Assembly (NCBI GenBank): GCA_026389255.1
Contig: JAPLIF010000049.1
Location: 1 to 6,191 of the forward strand
From: Cyanobacteriota bacterium
GTDB taxonomy: Bacteria; Cyanobacteriota; Cyanobacteriia; PCC-6307; Cyanobiaceae
Length of the DNA: 6,191 nt
Direction: 5' to 3'
The notes below the pieces were generated by a model. That model had not been told where the DNA came from and ran no database searches. It worked only from the letters and a program-made list of their open reading frames with translations. This document shows positions 1 through 6,058 of the stretch, one piece after another (position 1 is the stretch's first letter; every line of letters begins with the position of its first letter). The translations under genes were made by a program, and so were the position numbers.

Positions 1-202
1 GGGCCTGGTTGCGGGCGGCGGCAAAGTCGCCGGGCCAGGGCCGCTGGTGCACCGTCGCCCCCCAGGCCCGGGCGATGGCGATGGTGTCGTCCTGCGAACC
101 GGTATCCACCACGATGATCTCGTCGACGAAGCCAGCCACGGAGGCCAGGCAGCGTTCCAGTCGCGCGGCTTCGTCCCGCACGATCATCGAGAGACTGAGC
201 AT
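1..202 (-). CDS. Family 2 glycosyltransferase, N-terminal part (runs off left edge)
   Basis: Only the first 67 codons are in the window; the gene continues past position 1. The protein begins [19 protein letters not shown], and residues 29-40 read IIVVDTGSQDDT. This is the Rossmann-like nucleotide-sugar-binding start of GT2 (GT-A fold) enzymes: the 'MIVRDE...LERCL' opening and the 'VVDTGSxDDT' loop that binds the UDP part. 'WPGDFAAARNQA' at residues 56-67 resembles the 'DDFSAARN' stretch of the subgroup that often carries TPR repeats further on. The ATG is fixed by a TGATG overlap with the stop codon of the upstream glycosidase (TGA at 204-202, ATG at 202-200), so translation is probably coupled to it. 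Acceptor and sugar cannot be told from this fragment. The glycosidase upstream suggests an envelope-glycan role, but that is inference. Confidence 0.85.
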   Translation of the reverse strand, partial: MLSLSMIVRDEAARLERCLASVAGFVDEIIVVDTGSQDDTIAIARAWGATVHQRPWPGDFAAARNQA

Positions 203-1833
203 CAGTCGGTGAACCCACCTTGGTCCAGTGTGCCGCCGAGGCCCAGGCTGGTGAGGACCAGGGTCTGGGCCCCTGGCATCTGGCCCGGGCTCCAGGCCGC
301 CGGTAGCTCGGCGGGAATTTGATCCCGCAGGCTTTGCCAGAGATAGGGACTGCCATAGACCGCCAGTCCCGCCAGTCGGCCCTGGCGGCCCAGTCGCTCA
401 AGCAGGGCGACCCAGGGTTCGGCGTTGCCGGCGCTGCCGCGAAACGGGTTGCCGCGGATAAAAAGCTGCAGCAGCACCGGTGCGTCGCCGGGGGGCACCT
501 GCTCGACGTCGGCGGGCCCCTGCCCGTCGATCAGGGATGGCCGAAAACCGGCCGCCTGCGGCAGGGTGAGGGCTGGGGCGCTGGCGCTCAGAAAGGGGCA
601 GCCGAGCAGGCCATCCACCCTGATCAGCGAGACCCCCAGGCCCTGGCCATCAGCCTGGAGCGCCAGGGGGGCCAGGACGCCCCCCTGGCGCTCCAGGCTG
701 CGCTGCAACAGGGTCAGGGCCAGCCGTTGGTCGGCCCCATCGGGACCATTGCTGAGGGGGCCGAGGGGCTCGGAAGGCGGTTGGGCGGGCTCCGGCAGCA
801 GCCGTTCCAGGGCTTGCTGACGCCGCCGCAGGCTCTGGTGCAGTCGCGTGGGGCTGAGGCGGCCCCCGTTGATGGCCCCAACGAGGGCCTCGATGGCGGC
901 ATCGGCGTCCGCGGGCATCAGCACCAGATCGGCGCCGGCCTCCATGGCCAGCACGGCCGCTTCGCCAGGGCCATGGTGGGAGGTGATCGCCTCCATGACC
1001 AGGGCATCGGTGACCACCAACCCCCCAAACCCCATGTCCTGCCGCAACAGCTGGCTGAGCACGGCGGCCGACAGGGTGGCAGGCCGCTGGTCATCGAGGG
1101 CGCTGAGCAGCAGGTGCCCCGTCATCACCGAAGCCACGTCCGCAGCGATGGCCCGCTGGAAGGGGGGGAGTTCGATGGCCTCCAGCCGGGCGCGGCTGTG
1201 GGCCAGCACGGGCAGTTCGAGATGGGAATCGCCCGTGGTGTCGCCGTGGCCGGGAAAATGCTTGGCGCAGCAGAGCACGCCTTCGGCTTGGGCGGCCGTG
1301 ATGAAGGCGGCGGTCAGGGCGCTGACGGTGGCGGGGTCCTCACCCCAGGCGCGCACGTTGATGACCGGATTGGCCGGGTTGTTGTTGACATCGCAGACGG
1401 GAGCCAGGATCCAGTTGATCCCGATCTGGCGCGCTTCGCGGGCGGTGCAGCGGCCATAGGCGGCCGCCAGGGCCAGGGCGGCGTCAGGGTCATGGGCGTG
1501 GATCCGGCCGACGCCCATGGGGGGTGGTAGCCAGCTGGCTCCTTCGAAGCGCTGGCCGACCCCCTCCTCCACATCGGCGCAAAACAGCAGGGGCTGGCCA
1601 CTCCAACTGGCCAGTTGGCGGGTGCGGAGCCGCACCTCGGCCGTGCTGCCGCCCAGCAGGATCACGCCACCGACACCCTCGGCCAGCAGGCGCCGCAGGG
1701 TGGCATTGGGCAGCTCCCAGCGGGGATAGCGCCGCTGGGGGTCCGTCAGGTGGCCGCTGGCCCGCACCACCACCAGGCTGGCCACGGCTCGGCGCAGCTC
1801 CTGGGCCGGCAGCGGTGGGGGCTCAGGGGCCAT
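202..1833 (-). CDS. nagZ: GH3 beta-N-acetylhexosaminidase (NagZ-like)
   Basis: A 543-residue glycoside hydrolase of family 3. NagZ enzymes remove N-acetylglucosamine from muropeptides during cell-wall recycling. Visible motifs are a substrate-loop match [11 protein letters not shown] (residues 86-96; usual form VDQEGGRVQRF), [20 protein letters not shown] (144-163), KHFPGHGDT...DSH (191-204), which includes the His typical of the NagZ acid/base loop, and VVTDAL (273-278), with Asp276 as the likely catalytic nucleophile. The barrel ends near residue 345. About 200 further residues follow, containing FIRGNPFRG (458-466) and YGSPYLWQ (493-500), which I believe is usual for cyanobacterial members. 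I see no signal peptide, so it is probably cytoplasmic. The ATG at 1833 overlaps the rbfA stop by 11 bp. A longer in-frame opening to 1992 exists but lies wholly in rbfA and reads as non-protein. The gene carries a perfect inverted repeat at 651-700. Confidence 0.88.
   Translation of the reverse strand: MAPEPPPLPAQELRRAVASLVVVRASGHLTDPQRRYPRWELPNATLRRLLAEGVGGVILLGGSTAEVRLRTRQLASWSGQPLLFCADVEEGVGQRFEGASWLPPPMGVGRIHAHDPDAALALAAAYGRCTAREARQIGINWILAPVCDVNNNPANPVINVRAWGEDPATVSALTAAFITAAQAEGVLCCAKHFPGHGDTTGDSHLELPVLAHSRARLEAIELPPFQRAIAADVASVMTGHLLLSALDDQRPATLSAAVLSQLLRQDMGFGGLVVTDALVMEAITSHHGPGEAAVLAMEAGADLVLMPADADAAIEALVGAINGGRLSPTRLHQSLRRRQQALERLLPEPAQPPSEPLGPLSNGPDGADQRLALTLLQRSLERQGGVLAPLALQADGQGLGVSLIRVDGLLGCPFLSASAPALTLPQAAGFRPSLIDGQGPADVEQVPPGDAPVLLQLFIRGNPFRGSAGNAEPWVALLERLGRQGRLAGLAVYGSPYLWQSLRDQIPAELPAAWSPGQMPGAQTLVLTSLGLGGTLDQGGFTD
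651..700. repeat. Perfect 22-bp inverted repeat, 6-nt loop, inside nagZ
   Basis: The left arm at 651-672 starts CAGCCTGGAGCGCCAG and ends in six G and a C. The right arm at 679-700 is its exact reverse complement, starting G plus six C and ending CTGGCGCTCCAGGCTG. The loop at 673-678 is CAGGAC. All 22 pairs are Watson-Crick and most are G-C, so a very stable hairpin is expected in the nagZ mRNA, and cruciform extrusion is possible in DNA. It encodes roughly residues 379-395 ([16 protein letters not shown]) in the C-terminal domain and does not break the frame. No second copy is visible in the window. It is too long and exact to be chance. Candidate origins are a quasi-palindrome made perfect by template switching, or an inserted REP/MITE-like unit. 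Confidence 0.9.
1603..1618. repeat. 16-bp perfect palindrome inside nagZ
   Basis: CCAACTGGCCAGTTGG reads identically on both strands with no spacer. It overlaps a second dyad, CTGGCCA (1594-1600) with TGGCCAG (1608-1614). It lies within nagZ codons for TRQLASW. This could be chance in GC-rich coding DNA or a protein-binding dyad; there is no supporting context for a regulator. Confidence 0.3.
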
Positions 1834-2314
1834 CGGCCTCAGGGGAATCGGACCCGATCGGGGCTTGGGGGGGCTCCAGGAGATTGGTGTCCGACTCTGG
1901 CTCCGTCCCGTCTGTGTCGGCGCCGGCTTCGGCCTCGGCCTCAACCTGGAGCCGGCTCTGGCGTTCGTTTTCGAGCCGTTGCAGCACGCCAAGCACGGCC
2001 GTGCCTTTTTCCAGTCCCTTGTCGAGGTAGAAGACCACCTCGGGTGTGCGGCGCAGCTTCATTCGCCGGCTCAGTTCGCCTTTGACGTAGGAGCTGGCGG
2101 AGCGCAGGCCCTCCAGGGCCTGGTCCCGTTCGGTATCGCTGCCCAGCACACTCACGTAAATGCGGCAGTGCTGCAGGTCGCCCGCCACCTGGACGGCGGT
2201 GATGCTGATCATCCCCAGTTGCACCCGTTCGTCGCGAATGCCATTGATCAGCAGTTCGCTCATCTCCCGGCGGATGAGGGCCGCCACCCGCTCCACCCTT
2301 CGACTGTCGGCCAT
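1823..2314 (-). CDS. rbfA: Ribosome-binding factor A
   Basis: A 163-residue RbfA, which binds the 30S subunit and helps mature the 5' end of 16S rRNA, with a known role in cold adaptation. Residues 1-118 carry the compact KH-type fold. Recognisable parts are [19 protein letters not shown] (4-22), the strand [20 protein letters not shown] (33-52), [15 protein letters not shown] (71-85) around the helix kink of the KH fold, and [14 protein letters not shown] (87-100). From about residue 119 there is an added tail of around 45 residues rich in Glu, Asp, Ala and Pro, beginning with an EAEAEA repeat (125-130). This is absent from the minimal bacterial protein and probably disordered. The ATG at 2314 lies 2 bp after the ycf33 stop (TAAGGATG). 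Upstream in-frame Met codons fall inside ycf33 and are rejected. The 3' end overlaps nagZ by 11 bp. Confidence 0.95.
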   Translation of the reverse strand: MADSRRVERVAALIRREMSELLINGIRDERVQLGMISITAVQVAGDLQHCRIYVSVLGSDTERDQALEGLRSASSYVKGELSRRMKLRRTPEVVFYLDKGLEKGTAVLGVLQRLENERQSRLQVEAEAEAGADTDGTEPESDTNLLEPPQAPIGSDSPEADGP

Positions 2315-2316
2315 CC

Positions 2317-2523
2317 TTAAGCCTGCGGCGCTGCCGTCACCATGGCACGCAGCACCAGGATGAGGCTGAGTAAGCCACTCACCAGTGCGCCGATCAGGGC
2401 GATGGCGGTGATGGGGTTGCGGCTCCGGGCGGCGAGTGGTTCGAAGACCGAATTCAGCAGGCCCAGACCGAAGGCGACCAGATAACGCGGATAGCGCGTC
2501 ACATTCAACAGAAAGTCCTTCAT
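2317..2523 (-). CDS. ycf33: Small membrane protein, DUF751/Ycf33 family
   Basis: A 68-residue protein matching the DUF751 family, which includes plastid-encoded Ycf33 of algae; molecular function is unknown. The diagnostic opening is [19 protein letters not shown] (residues 1-19), with the RYPR block, then 'FEPL' (27-30). There are two hydrophobic segments, a short one at about 13-28 and a clear one at about 37-60 ([19 protein letters not shown]). A two-helix protein of the plasma or thylakoid membrane is therefore expected. It is the first gene of the minus-strand operon and ends 2 bp before rbfA. The ATG at 2523 is the only Met near the conserved N-terminus. Confidence 0.85.
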   Translation of the reverse strand: MKDFLLNVTRYPRYLVAFGLGLLNSVFEPLAARSRNPITAIALIGALVSGLLSLILVLRAMVTAAPQA

Positions 2524-2610
2524 CCGTGGGGGCTGGCCGCAGAATCGCAGGGCTACTCTGCCGTCCGAAGGCCCCGGTCGGGATTTCCCCCCTCAACGGC
2601 CTGCCATCCC
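2524..2610. promoter_or_regulatory. Divergent promoter region between ycf33 and gst
   Basis: This 87-bp gap must hold the 5' regions of both the ycf33-rbfA-nagZ operon (leftward) and the gst-crr7 pair (rightward), unless transcription enters from elsewhere. I see no convincing -10/-35 pair and no Shine-Dalgarno before either ATG. There is a weak dyad GCAGA (2539-2543) / TCTGC (2557-2561). The assignment rests on gene orientation, not on a motif. Confidence 0.4.
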
Positions 2611-3330
2611 ATGCAACTTCACCAGTTCCGCCATTCCGCCTTCTGCGAAAAGGTGCGCCTGATCTTGGCGGTTAAGGGCCTGCACGCCGACTTGATCGAA
2701 GTGGTGCCGGGCATGGGTCAGGTGGCCCTGTTCCGGCTTTCGGGCCAGCGTCAGGTGCCGGTGTTGGTCGATGGCGAGGAGGTGGTGGCCGATTCCACCG
2801 AGATCGCCCTTTATCTGGAGCAGCGCCATCCCCAGCCGCCCCTGCTGCCGGCCGATGGGTCGGCCCGGGCCCGGGTGTTGCTGTTGGAGGACTGGGCGGA
2901 TACGGCCCTGGCGGCCGGGGTCCGTCAGGCTCTTTGGCAAGCCGCTGTGGCTGATCCCGTGCTGCGGTCGGCCCTGCTGCCTGAGGCGACCCCCAGCTCC
3001 CTGCGCCGCCTGGTGGGCGCCCTGCCTGGGGGGTTCCTGTCCCCCCTCAATGACACCGTCAGCGAGGTGATCAACCCCCTGCAGGCCAGCCAGTTATGTC
3101 GCAATCTGGACCAATTGCTGGTGCTGGTGCGCCATTCCTCCTATCTGGAGGGTGAGCGCCTCACCCTGGCCGATCTGGCGGTGGTGGCCCAGCTCTCCCT
3201 GCTGCGTTTTGCTGCCGATGCCGGCGCCCCGCTGGCCGGTCGGGGGGTGGGGGGCTTTGGCGATAACCCGCTCTATGGGCCCCTGTTCGCCTGGCGCGAC
3301 CGGATCCTGGCGGAACTGGGACGGGGCTGA
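2611..3330 (+). CDS. Glutathione S-transferase family protein
   Basis: A 239-residue soluble protein of the GST superfamily. The N-terminal thioredoxin-like domain (about 1-75) opens [19 protein letters not shown], with the SxFCxKVR active-site block (Ser9, Cys12). It then has the cis-proline QVPVLVDG (Pro50) and the glutathione gamma-glutamyl site [12 protein letters not shown] (Asp61-Ser62). The remainder is the all-helical C-terminal domain, with [20 protein letters not shown] (around residues 178-197) as the N-capping/hydrophobic staple region. The substrate is unknown; the family conjugates or reduces electrophiles or acts in stress redox. The ATG at 2611 starts exactly at the conserved first strand. 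The gene is followed after 3 bp by crr7, so the two are very likely co-transcribed. Family assignment is firm; the specific reaction is not deducible. Confidence 0.9.
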   Translation: MQLHQFRHSAFCEKVRLILAVKGLHADLIEVVPGMGQVALFRLSGQRQVPVLVDGEEVVADSTEIALYLEQRHPQPPLLPADGSARARVLLLEDWADTALAAGVRQALWQAAVADPVLRSALLPEATPSSLRRLVGALPGGFLSPLNDTVSEVINPLQASQLCRNLDQLLVLVRHSSYLEGERLTLADLAVVAQLSLLRFAADAGAPLAGRGVGGFGDNPLYGPLFAWRDRILAELGRG

Positions 3331-3333
3331 ACG

Positions 3334-3606
3334 ATGGCCGATCCCCTGTTACGGGAGCTGGATCATTACGTGGTCCTGGAGCCCGCCGGGGCCGAGCAGA
3401 TCATGACGGCGGCCGAAACCCTCGCTTGGCTGGAAGGCCACCTGCGGGGACTGGCGGCCGTACCCATGGATCTGGCTGATCTGGCCGATGGGGCGGCCCG
3501 GGCCCGGCGCCTGCTGGATACCGCCTGTGAATTGGAGTTGGGGCCAGGGCTGGCGATTCGCTGGTTTGCGGTGCGTTTGGAGCCGCCGGGTCACCCCCGC
3601 GGCTGA
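3334..3606 (+). CDS. crr7: CRR7-family protein (NDH-1 assembly homologue)
   Basis: A 90-residue protein that I recognise as the cyanobacterial form of CHLORORESPIRATORY REDUCTION 7. Key stretches are MADPLLRELDHYVVLEP (1-17), TAAETLAWLEGHL (25-37), VPMDLADL (43-50), LLDTACELELGPG (60-72) and WFAVRLEPP (77-85). The 'CELE-GPG...W-VRLE' ending is the family signature. In plant chloroplasts CRR7 is a stromal factor needed to build the NDH (NDH-1-like) complex, which serves cyclic electron flow. A similar role here is inferred from homology recalled from memory. There is no signal peptide or membrane segment, so it is cytosolic. It starts 3 bp after the gst stop and converges on aroK 26 bp downstream. 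Pipelines may leave it as 'hypothetical'. Confidence 0.8.
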   Translation: MADPLLRELDHYVVLEPAGAEQIMTAAETLAWLEGHLRGLAAVPMDLADLADGAARARRLLDTACELELGPGLAIRWFAVRLEPPGHPRG

Positions 3607-3636
3607 GGCCACCCCCACGGCGATCCGTCGCCTCAG
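3603..3636. terminator. Stem-loop spanning both stop codons of crr7 and aroK
   Basis: CTGAGGC (3603-3609) pairs with GCCTCAG (3630-3636), and an inner stem ACGG (3617-3620) / CCGT (3625-3628) closes a CGAT loop. The outer arms contain the TGA of crr7 and, on the other strand, the TGA of aroK. A symmetric structure between convergent genes could end transcription from either side, but neither side has a T-tract, so a classic intrinsic terminator is doubtful. Confidence 0.35.
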
Positions 3637-4319
3637 TTGAGCGAAGCGCGCCCCTGACCGTTCCCATCCACCAGGGCGATCGGCCCTGGGGGAGGCGCCG
3701 TGGGCGCCCTCAGGATGGTGGGCAGGGCCTCGATCACCCGCCGGGCTACCACCTCGGGTGGTTCGTTTCCCTGGTCCACCCGCAGGTCGGCCTGGCCATA
3801 GAGGGGCCGTCGCTCGTGCAGCAGGGCCGCCAGCCGCGCGGCGGGGTCGGGGTGGGCCAGCAGGGGCCTGGGGGTAGGGTCGGCCCGCAGGCGCTGGAGC
3901 AGCACGGCCTCGGGGGCGTCCAGCCACACCACCACCCCCTGGCGCAGGTGCCCCCAGTTGACGGCGCGGGTCACCACGCCGCCGCCGGTGGCCACCACCA
4001 GCGAATGCCAGGAGGCGATGCCATTGAGCACGGCGGTCTCGAGTTCACGGAAGCCGTCTTCCCCTTCGCTGGCAAACACCTCGGGGATGGAGCGGCCGGC
4101 GGCCTGTTCCAGGGCGCCGTCGGCATCGACGAAGCGATAGCCGAGGGCCTCGGCCAGGGGGCGTCCCACGGCGCTTTTGCCGGCCCCCATCATCCCCACC
4201 AGATACACATTGAGGCCCGCCAGCCGCTGGCCCACGGAGGGCTGTTCAGAGGAAGCTTGCCCGGCTGGGGGGCGAAGGTCGGCCTCGGGGCCGGGCTCCT
4301 GGGGCATGGCCATGGACAT
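3633..4319 (-). CDS. aroK: Shikimate kinase
   Basis: A 228-residue shikimate kinase, phosphorylating shikimate with ATP in the chorismate (aromatic amino acid) pathway. The P-loop is GMMGAGKS (residues 42-49; Lys48, Ser49). The shikimate-binding acidic pair is in FVDADGAL (Asp65, Asp67), with FRELE (90-94) carrying the binding Arg91, VATGGGVV (109-116) forming the glycine loop, and RPLL (151-154) the lid arginine. The core covers about 36-200. An N-terminal extension of about 33 residues, rich in Pro/Glu/Gln, and a Pro/Gly-rich tail of about 25 residues make it longer than the usual 170-190. Three in-frame ATGs (4319, 4313, 4307) are possible; none has a good Shine-Dalgarno, so the longest is given. 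A weak TAGAAA -10-like element lies at 4341-4336. It sits downstream of an exported-protein gene on the same strand, 84 bp away. Confidence 0.93.
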   Translation of the reverse strand: MSMAMPQEPGPEADLRPPAGQASSEQPSVGQRLAGLNVYLVGMMGAGKSAVGRPLAEALGYRFVDADGALEQAAGRSIPEVFASEGEDGFRELETAVLNGIASWHSLVVATGGGVVTRAVNWGHLRQGVVVWLDAPEAVLLQRLRADPTPRPLLAHPDPAARLAALLHERRPLYGQADLRVDQGNEPPEVVARRVIEALPTILRAPTAPPPGPIALVDGNGQGRASLN

Positions 4320-4351
4320 CGGGCAATCCGAAGGTTTTCTAGGACCCCCAG

Positions 4352-4390
4352 CCCTTGGGCGCCGTTGCCCGGGCTGGCGGAGGCCAAGGG
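4352..4390 (-). terminator. Imperfect stem-loop between the exported-protein gene and aroK
   Basis: CCCTTGG (4352-4358) pairs with CCAAGGG (4384-4390), and inside it CGCC (4360-4363) pairs with GGCG (4376-4379), with unpaired bases between. On the minus strand it comes just after the upstream gene's stop (4404). There is no following T-tract, so it may be a processing or attenuation hairpin or simply GC-rich chance. The rest of the 84-bp gap shows nothing clear. Confidence 0.25.
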
Positions 4391-4403
4391 TGCCATCGCG
4401 GCT

Positions 4404-4880
4404 TCAGGGCTCCCCGGGGCCGGGACCCGCCGGCAGGGCGCGGTTGCTGTTGGCGTTGCCAAACCGCCGGGCCAGGGCCCGCAGTGGCACTTCGTTGAGG
4501 CTGTCGGCCGGCAGGCCGAAAAGGCGGGCCAGGCAGCGTTTCACCACCACTTCGCTGTCATCGCCGAAACGGCCCGCCAGCAATTCCGTCACCACCCCCA
4601 GCCCCCGGCCGGTGCGGTCCGTTTCTTCGATCAGGCACTGGCTGGTGGGTCGTGCCAGCTGGCGGCAGGGCCGCACCAGGGTGCGCTCCAGGTCCGGGTT
4701 GCCCCCGGCGGCGGCTTCCACGCAGACCTTGGCCAGTCGGTGTTCGATTTGGGGCCGCACCAACTGCAGCATCGGCATCAGCAGGCCGGCGGCGGCAGGG
4801 GAGGGGGCGGCCAGCAGGGCCGCGGCGGCCAGGGCGACCCAGGGCGGCCGCCGCCATTGGGGGAAGGGGGCCAGGGCCAA
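4404..4880 (-). CDS. Exported four-cysteine protein of unknown function
   Basis: I do not recognise the family; it may be restricted to picocyanobacteria. Starting at TTG 4880 gives 158 residues. Positions about 9-31 (QWRRPPWVALAAAALLA plus APSPAAA) look like a Sec signal peptide: two Arg, a hydrophobic core and an AAA end, with cleavage likely before GLLMPML. The mature part (about 127 residues) looks helical and has exactly four cysteines, at about 53 (AKVCVEA), 72 (VRPCRQL), 82 (TSQCLIEE) and 116 (VKRCLARL), which could form two disulfides in the periplasm or lumen. The end is Pro/Gly-rich. No in-frame ATG lies between the signal sequence and 4994. The ATG at 4994 would add 38 unlikely residues and overlap the divergent acyltransferase gene by about 80 bp. 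TTG is therefore preferred, but the true 5' end may be lost. Confidence 0.6.
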   Translation of the reverse strand: MALAPFPQWRRPPWVALAAAALLAAPSPAAAGLLMPMLQLVRPQIEHRLAKVCVEAAAGGNPDLERTLVRPCRQLARPTSQCLIEETDRTGRGLGVVTELLAGRFGDDSEVVVKRCLARLFGLPADSLNEVPLRALARRFGNANSNRALPAGPGPGEP

Positions 4881-4914
4881 GGGATGACGCGACGCAGGGG
4901 GACTATGGCTAGTT

Positions 4915-5955
4915 TTGCCCCAGGGGTGGCAGCCGTGCCATTTGGGGCTTTGGCGGGGCGAAACGCTGGTGGCGGTGGCACCGCTGTATCTCAAGGGCCA
5001 CAGCTACGGCGAGTTTGTGTTCGACCAGTCCTTCGCCCAATTGGCAGGCCAGATGGGCCTGCGGTATTACCCCAAGTTGGTGGGCATGAGTCCCCTGAGC
5101 CCGGTGGAGGGCTATCGCTTTTTTGTCGCCGCCGGCGCAGACGAGGGGGCATTGACGGCCCTGATGATGGCGGAAATAGGGCGTTTCTGCCGCAACAATG
5201 CCATCTTGAGTTGTAATTTTCTCTACGTAGATCCCCAGTGGCGGCCCCTGGCGGAGGCCGCCGGCTGCGCCCTGTGGTTGAACCAACAGAGCTGCTGGAC
5301 TGCGGCGGGAGCCGCTGATTTTGAGGGCTATCTGGCGGGCTTCAACGCCAACCAGCGCCGTAACATTCGCCGCGAACGCAAGGCCGTGGCCGCCGCCGGT
5401 GTGCAGGTGACGGCGATGGTGGGGGAGGAGATTTCACCCCAGTTGTTGATGCGCATGCATGATTTTTATGCCCAGCACTGCAGCCGCTGGGGTGCCTGGG
5501 GTAGCAAATACCTCACCCCTCCGTTCTTCAGGGATGCCCCAGTGGCCCTGCGCCGCGATCTGGTCTTATTCAGTGCCCACGAAGGGGATCCCAACCAGCC
5601 CCTGGCGATGTCGATGTGCGTGCACAGCCCCGCCGGCCTCTGGGGCCGCTATTGGGGCAGTGAGGTGGAGTTGGATCACCTCCATTTCGAGGTTTGCTAT
5701 TACGCCCCGATCGAATGGGCGATTGCCCGGGGCCTGCGGCGGTTTGATCCTGGGGCTGGCGGCAGCCATAAAAGGCGGCGCGGTTTTGTGGCCGAACCCC
5801 GGGCCAGTTTGCATCTCTGGACCCAGCCCGAATTTGACCGTCTGCTGCGCCGCTGGCTGCCCCAGGCCAATGCCGAAACCCTGGAGGAAATCGAGGCCAT
5901 CAACGCTGAAATTCCCTTTGTGGCTCGCTCCCACGAAGGGCCCCAAAGGGAATAA
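4915..5955 (+). CDS. COG3146/FemAB-like GNAT N-acyltransferase, N-terminally short
   Basis: A 346-residue member of the COG3146 family of predicted N-acyltransferases (Pfam FemAB_like), GNAT-fold proteins linked by name to peptidoglycan-type acyl transfer; the true substrate is unknown. Family blocks are APLYLKGHSYGEFVFD (22-37), LRYYPKLVGMSPLSPVEGYR (49-68), FNANQRRNIRRERKAV (143-158), WGSKYLTPPFF (195-205), GRYWGSEVELDHLHFEVCYY (244-263) and RRFDPGAGGSHKRRRGF (275-291). The body is intact. However, as I recall, relatives carry about 45-55 residues before the 'GWQPxHL' block (here residues 4-10), including a 'PFL...LE.SG' stretch. None of the three forward frames upstream encodes it. The reading frame is closed by TGA at 4885 and offers no ATG, only TTG 4915. 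It is either a truncated allele that is still expressed, a young pseudogene, or an assembly join. Confidence 0.8.
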   Translation: MPQGWQPCHLGLWRGETLVAVAPLYLKGHSYGEFVFDQSFAQLAGQMGLRYYPKLVGMSPLSPVEGYRFFVAAGADEGALTALMMAEIGRFCRNNAILSCNFLYVDPQWRPLAEAAGCALWLNQQSCWTAAGAADFEGYLAGFNANQRRNIRRERKAVAAAGVQVTAMVGEEISPQLLMRMHDFYAQHCSRWGAWGSKYLTPPFFRDAPVALRRDLVLFSAHEGDPNQPLAMSMCVHSPAGLWGRYWGSEVELDHLHFEVCYYAPIEWAIARGLRRFDPGAGGSHKRRRGFVAEPRASLHLWTQPEFDRLLRRWLPQANAETLEEIEAINAEIPFVARSHEGPQRE

Positions 5956-5959
5956 GAGT

Positions 5960-5985
5960 TCAAGCCGGAGGTAAGCCCGGCTTGA
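5960..5985 (+). terminator. Stem-loop just after the acyltransferase stop codon
   Basis: TCAAGCCGG (5960-5968) pairs perfectly with CCGGCTTGA (5977-5985) around an 8-nt loop, four bases after the TAA at 5953-5955. Position and stem quality fit a transcription terminator or 3'-end stabiliser. No T-run follows (TGGTGCCG), so intrinsic termination would be weak. Confidence 0.5.
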
Positions 5986-6023
5986 TGGTGCCGTGGCTCA
6001 GGCCGAGGCTTGTGGCGTTGTGC

Positions 6024-6058
6024 CCACCCTTCCCCAGGGCTGCTGGGCGTCAGGGTGG
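6024..6058. other. Second intergenic stem-loop, right end
   Basis: CCACCCT (6024-6030) pairs with AGGGTGG (6052-6058), and within it CCCAG (6033-6037) pairs with CTGGG (6043-6047) around a 5-nt loop, separated by short unpaired stretches. It lies between the terminator-like hairpin at 5960 and the promoter-like element at 6058-6086. Its role is unknown; it could serve transcripts arriving on the minus strand. Confidence 0.3.

Noticed and set aside
319..1530. Plus-strand open frame of about 403 codons antisense to nagZ
   Set aside because: It mirrors the GH3 gene, whose catalytic motifs are clear on the minus strand. The product is low-complexity and stop-free only because of base composition.
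1834..1992. N-terminal extension of nagZ to an upstream ATG
   Set aside because: The extra 53 residues are an off-frame reading of the rbfA tail, basic and Pro-rich, and unlike GH3 N-termini. The ATG at 1833 fits the usual short overlap.
2105..2122. CAGGCCCT/AGGGCCTG 8-bp dyad in rbfA
   Set aside because: It is short and made of common GC-rich codons; several such dyads are expected in a window of this composition.
3028..3046. GGGGGG/CCCCCC stem in gst
   Set aside because: It is a 6-bp homopolymer pairing within coding sequence for GGFLSPL, too simple to interpret.
4822..4854. 9-bp inverted repeat GCGGCGGCC/GGCCGCCGC in the exported-protein gene
   Set aside because: It arises from the run of Ala and Arg/Pro codons in the signal peptide; there is no independent sign of function.
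4881..4994. N-terminal extension of the exported protein to the ATG at 4994
   Set aside because: It would place 38 polar residues before the signal peptide and overlap the conserved acyltransferase coding region by about 80 bp.
3816..5216. Long plus-strand open frame (about 466 codons) antisense to aroK and the exported-protein gene
   Set aside because: The translation is Gly/Gln/His-rich without domain features. It is the reverse reading of two well-supported minus-strand products plus an off-frame run into the acyltransferase, as expected from high GC.
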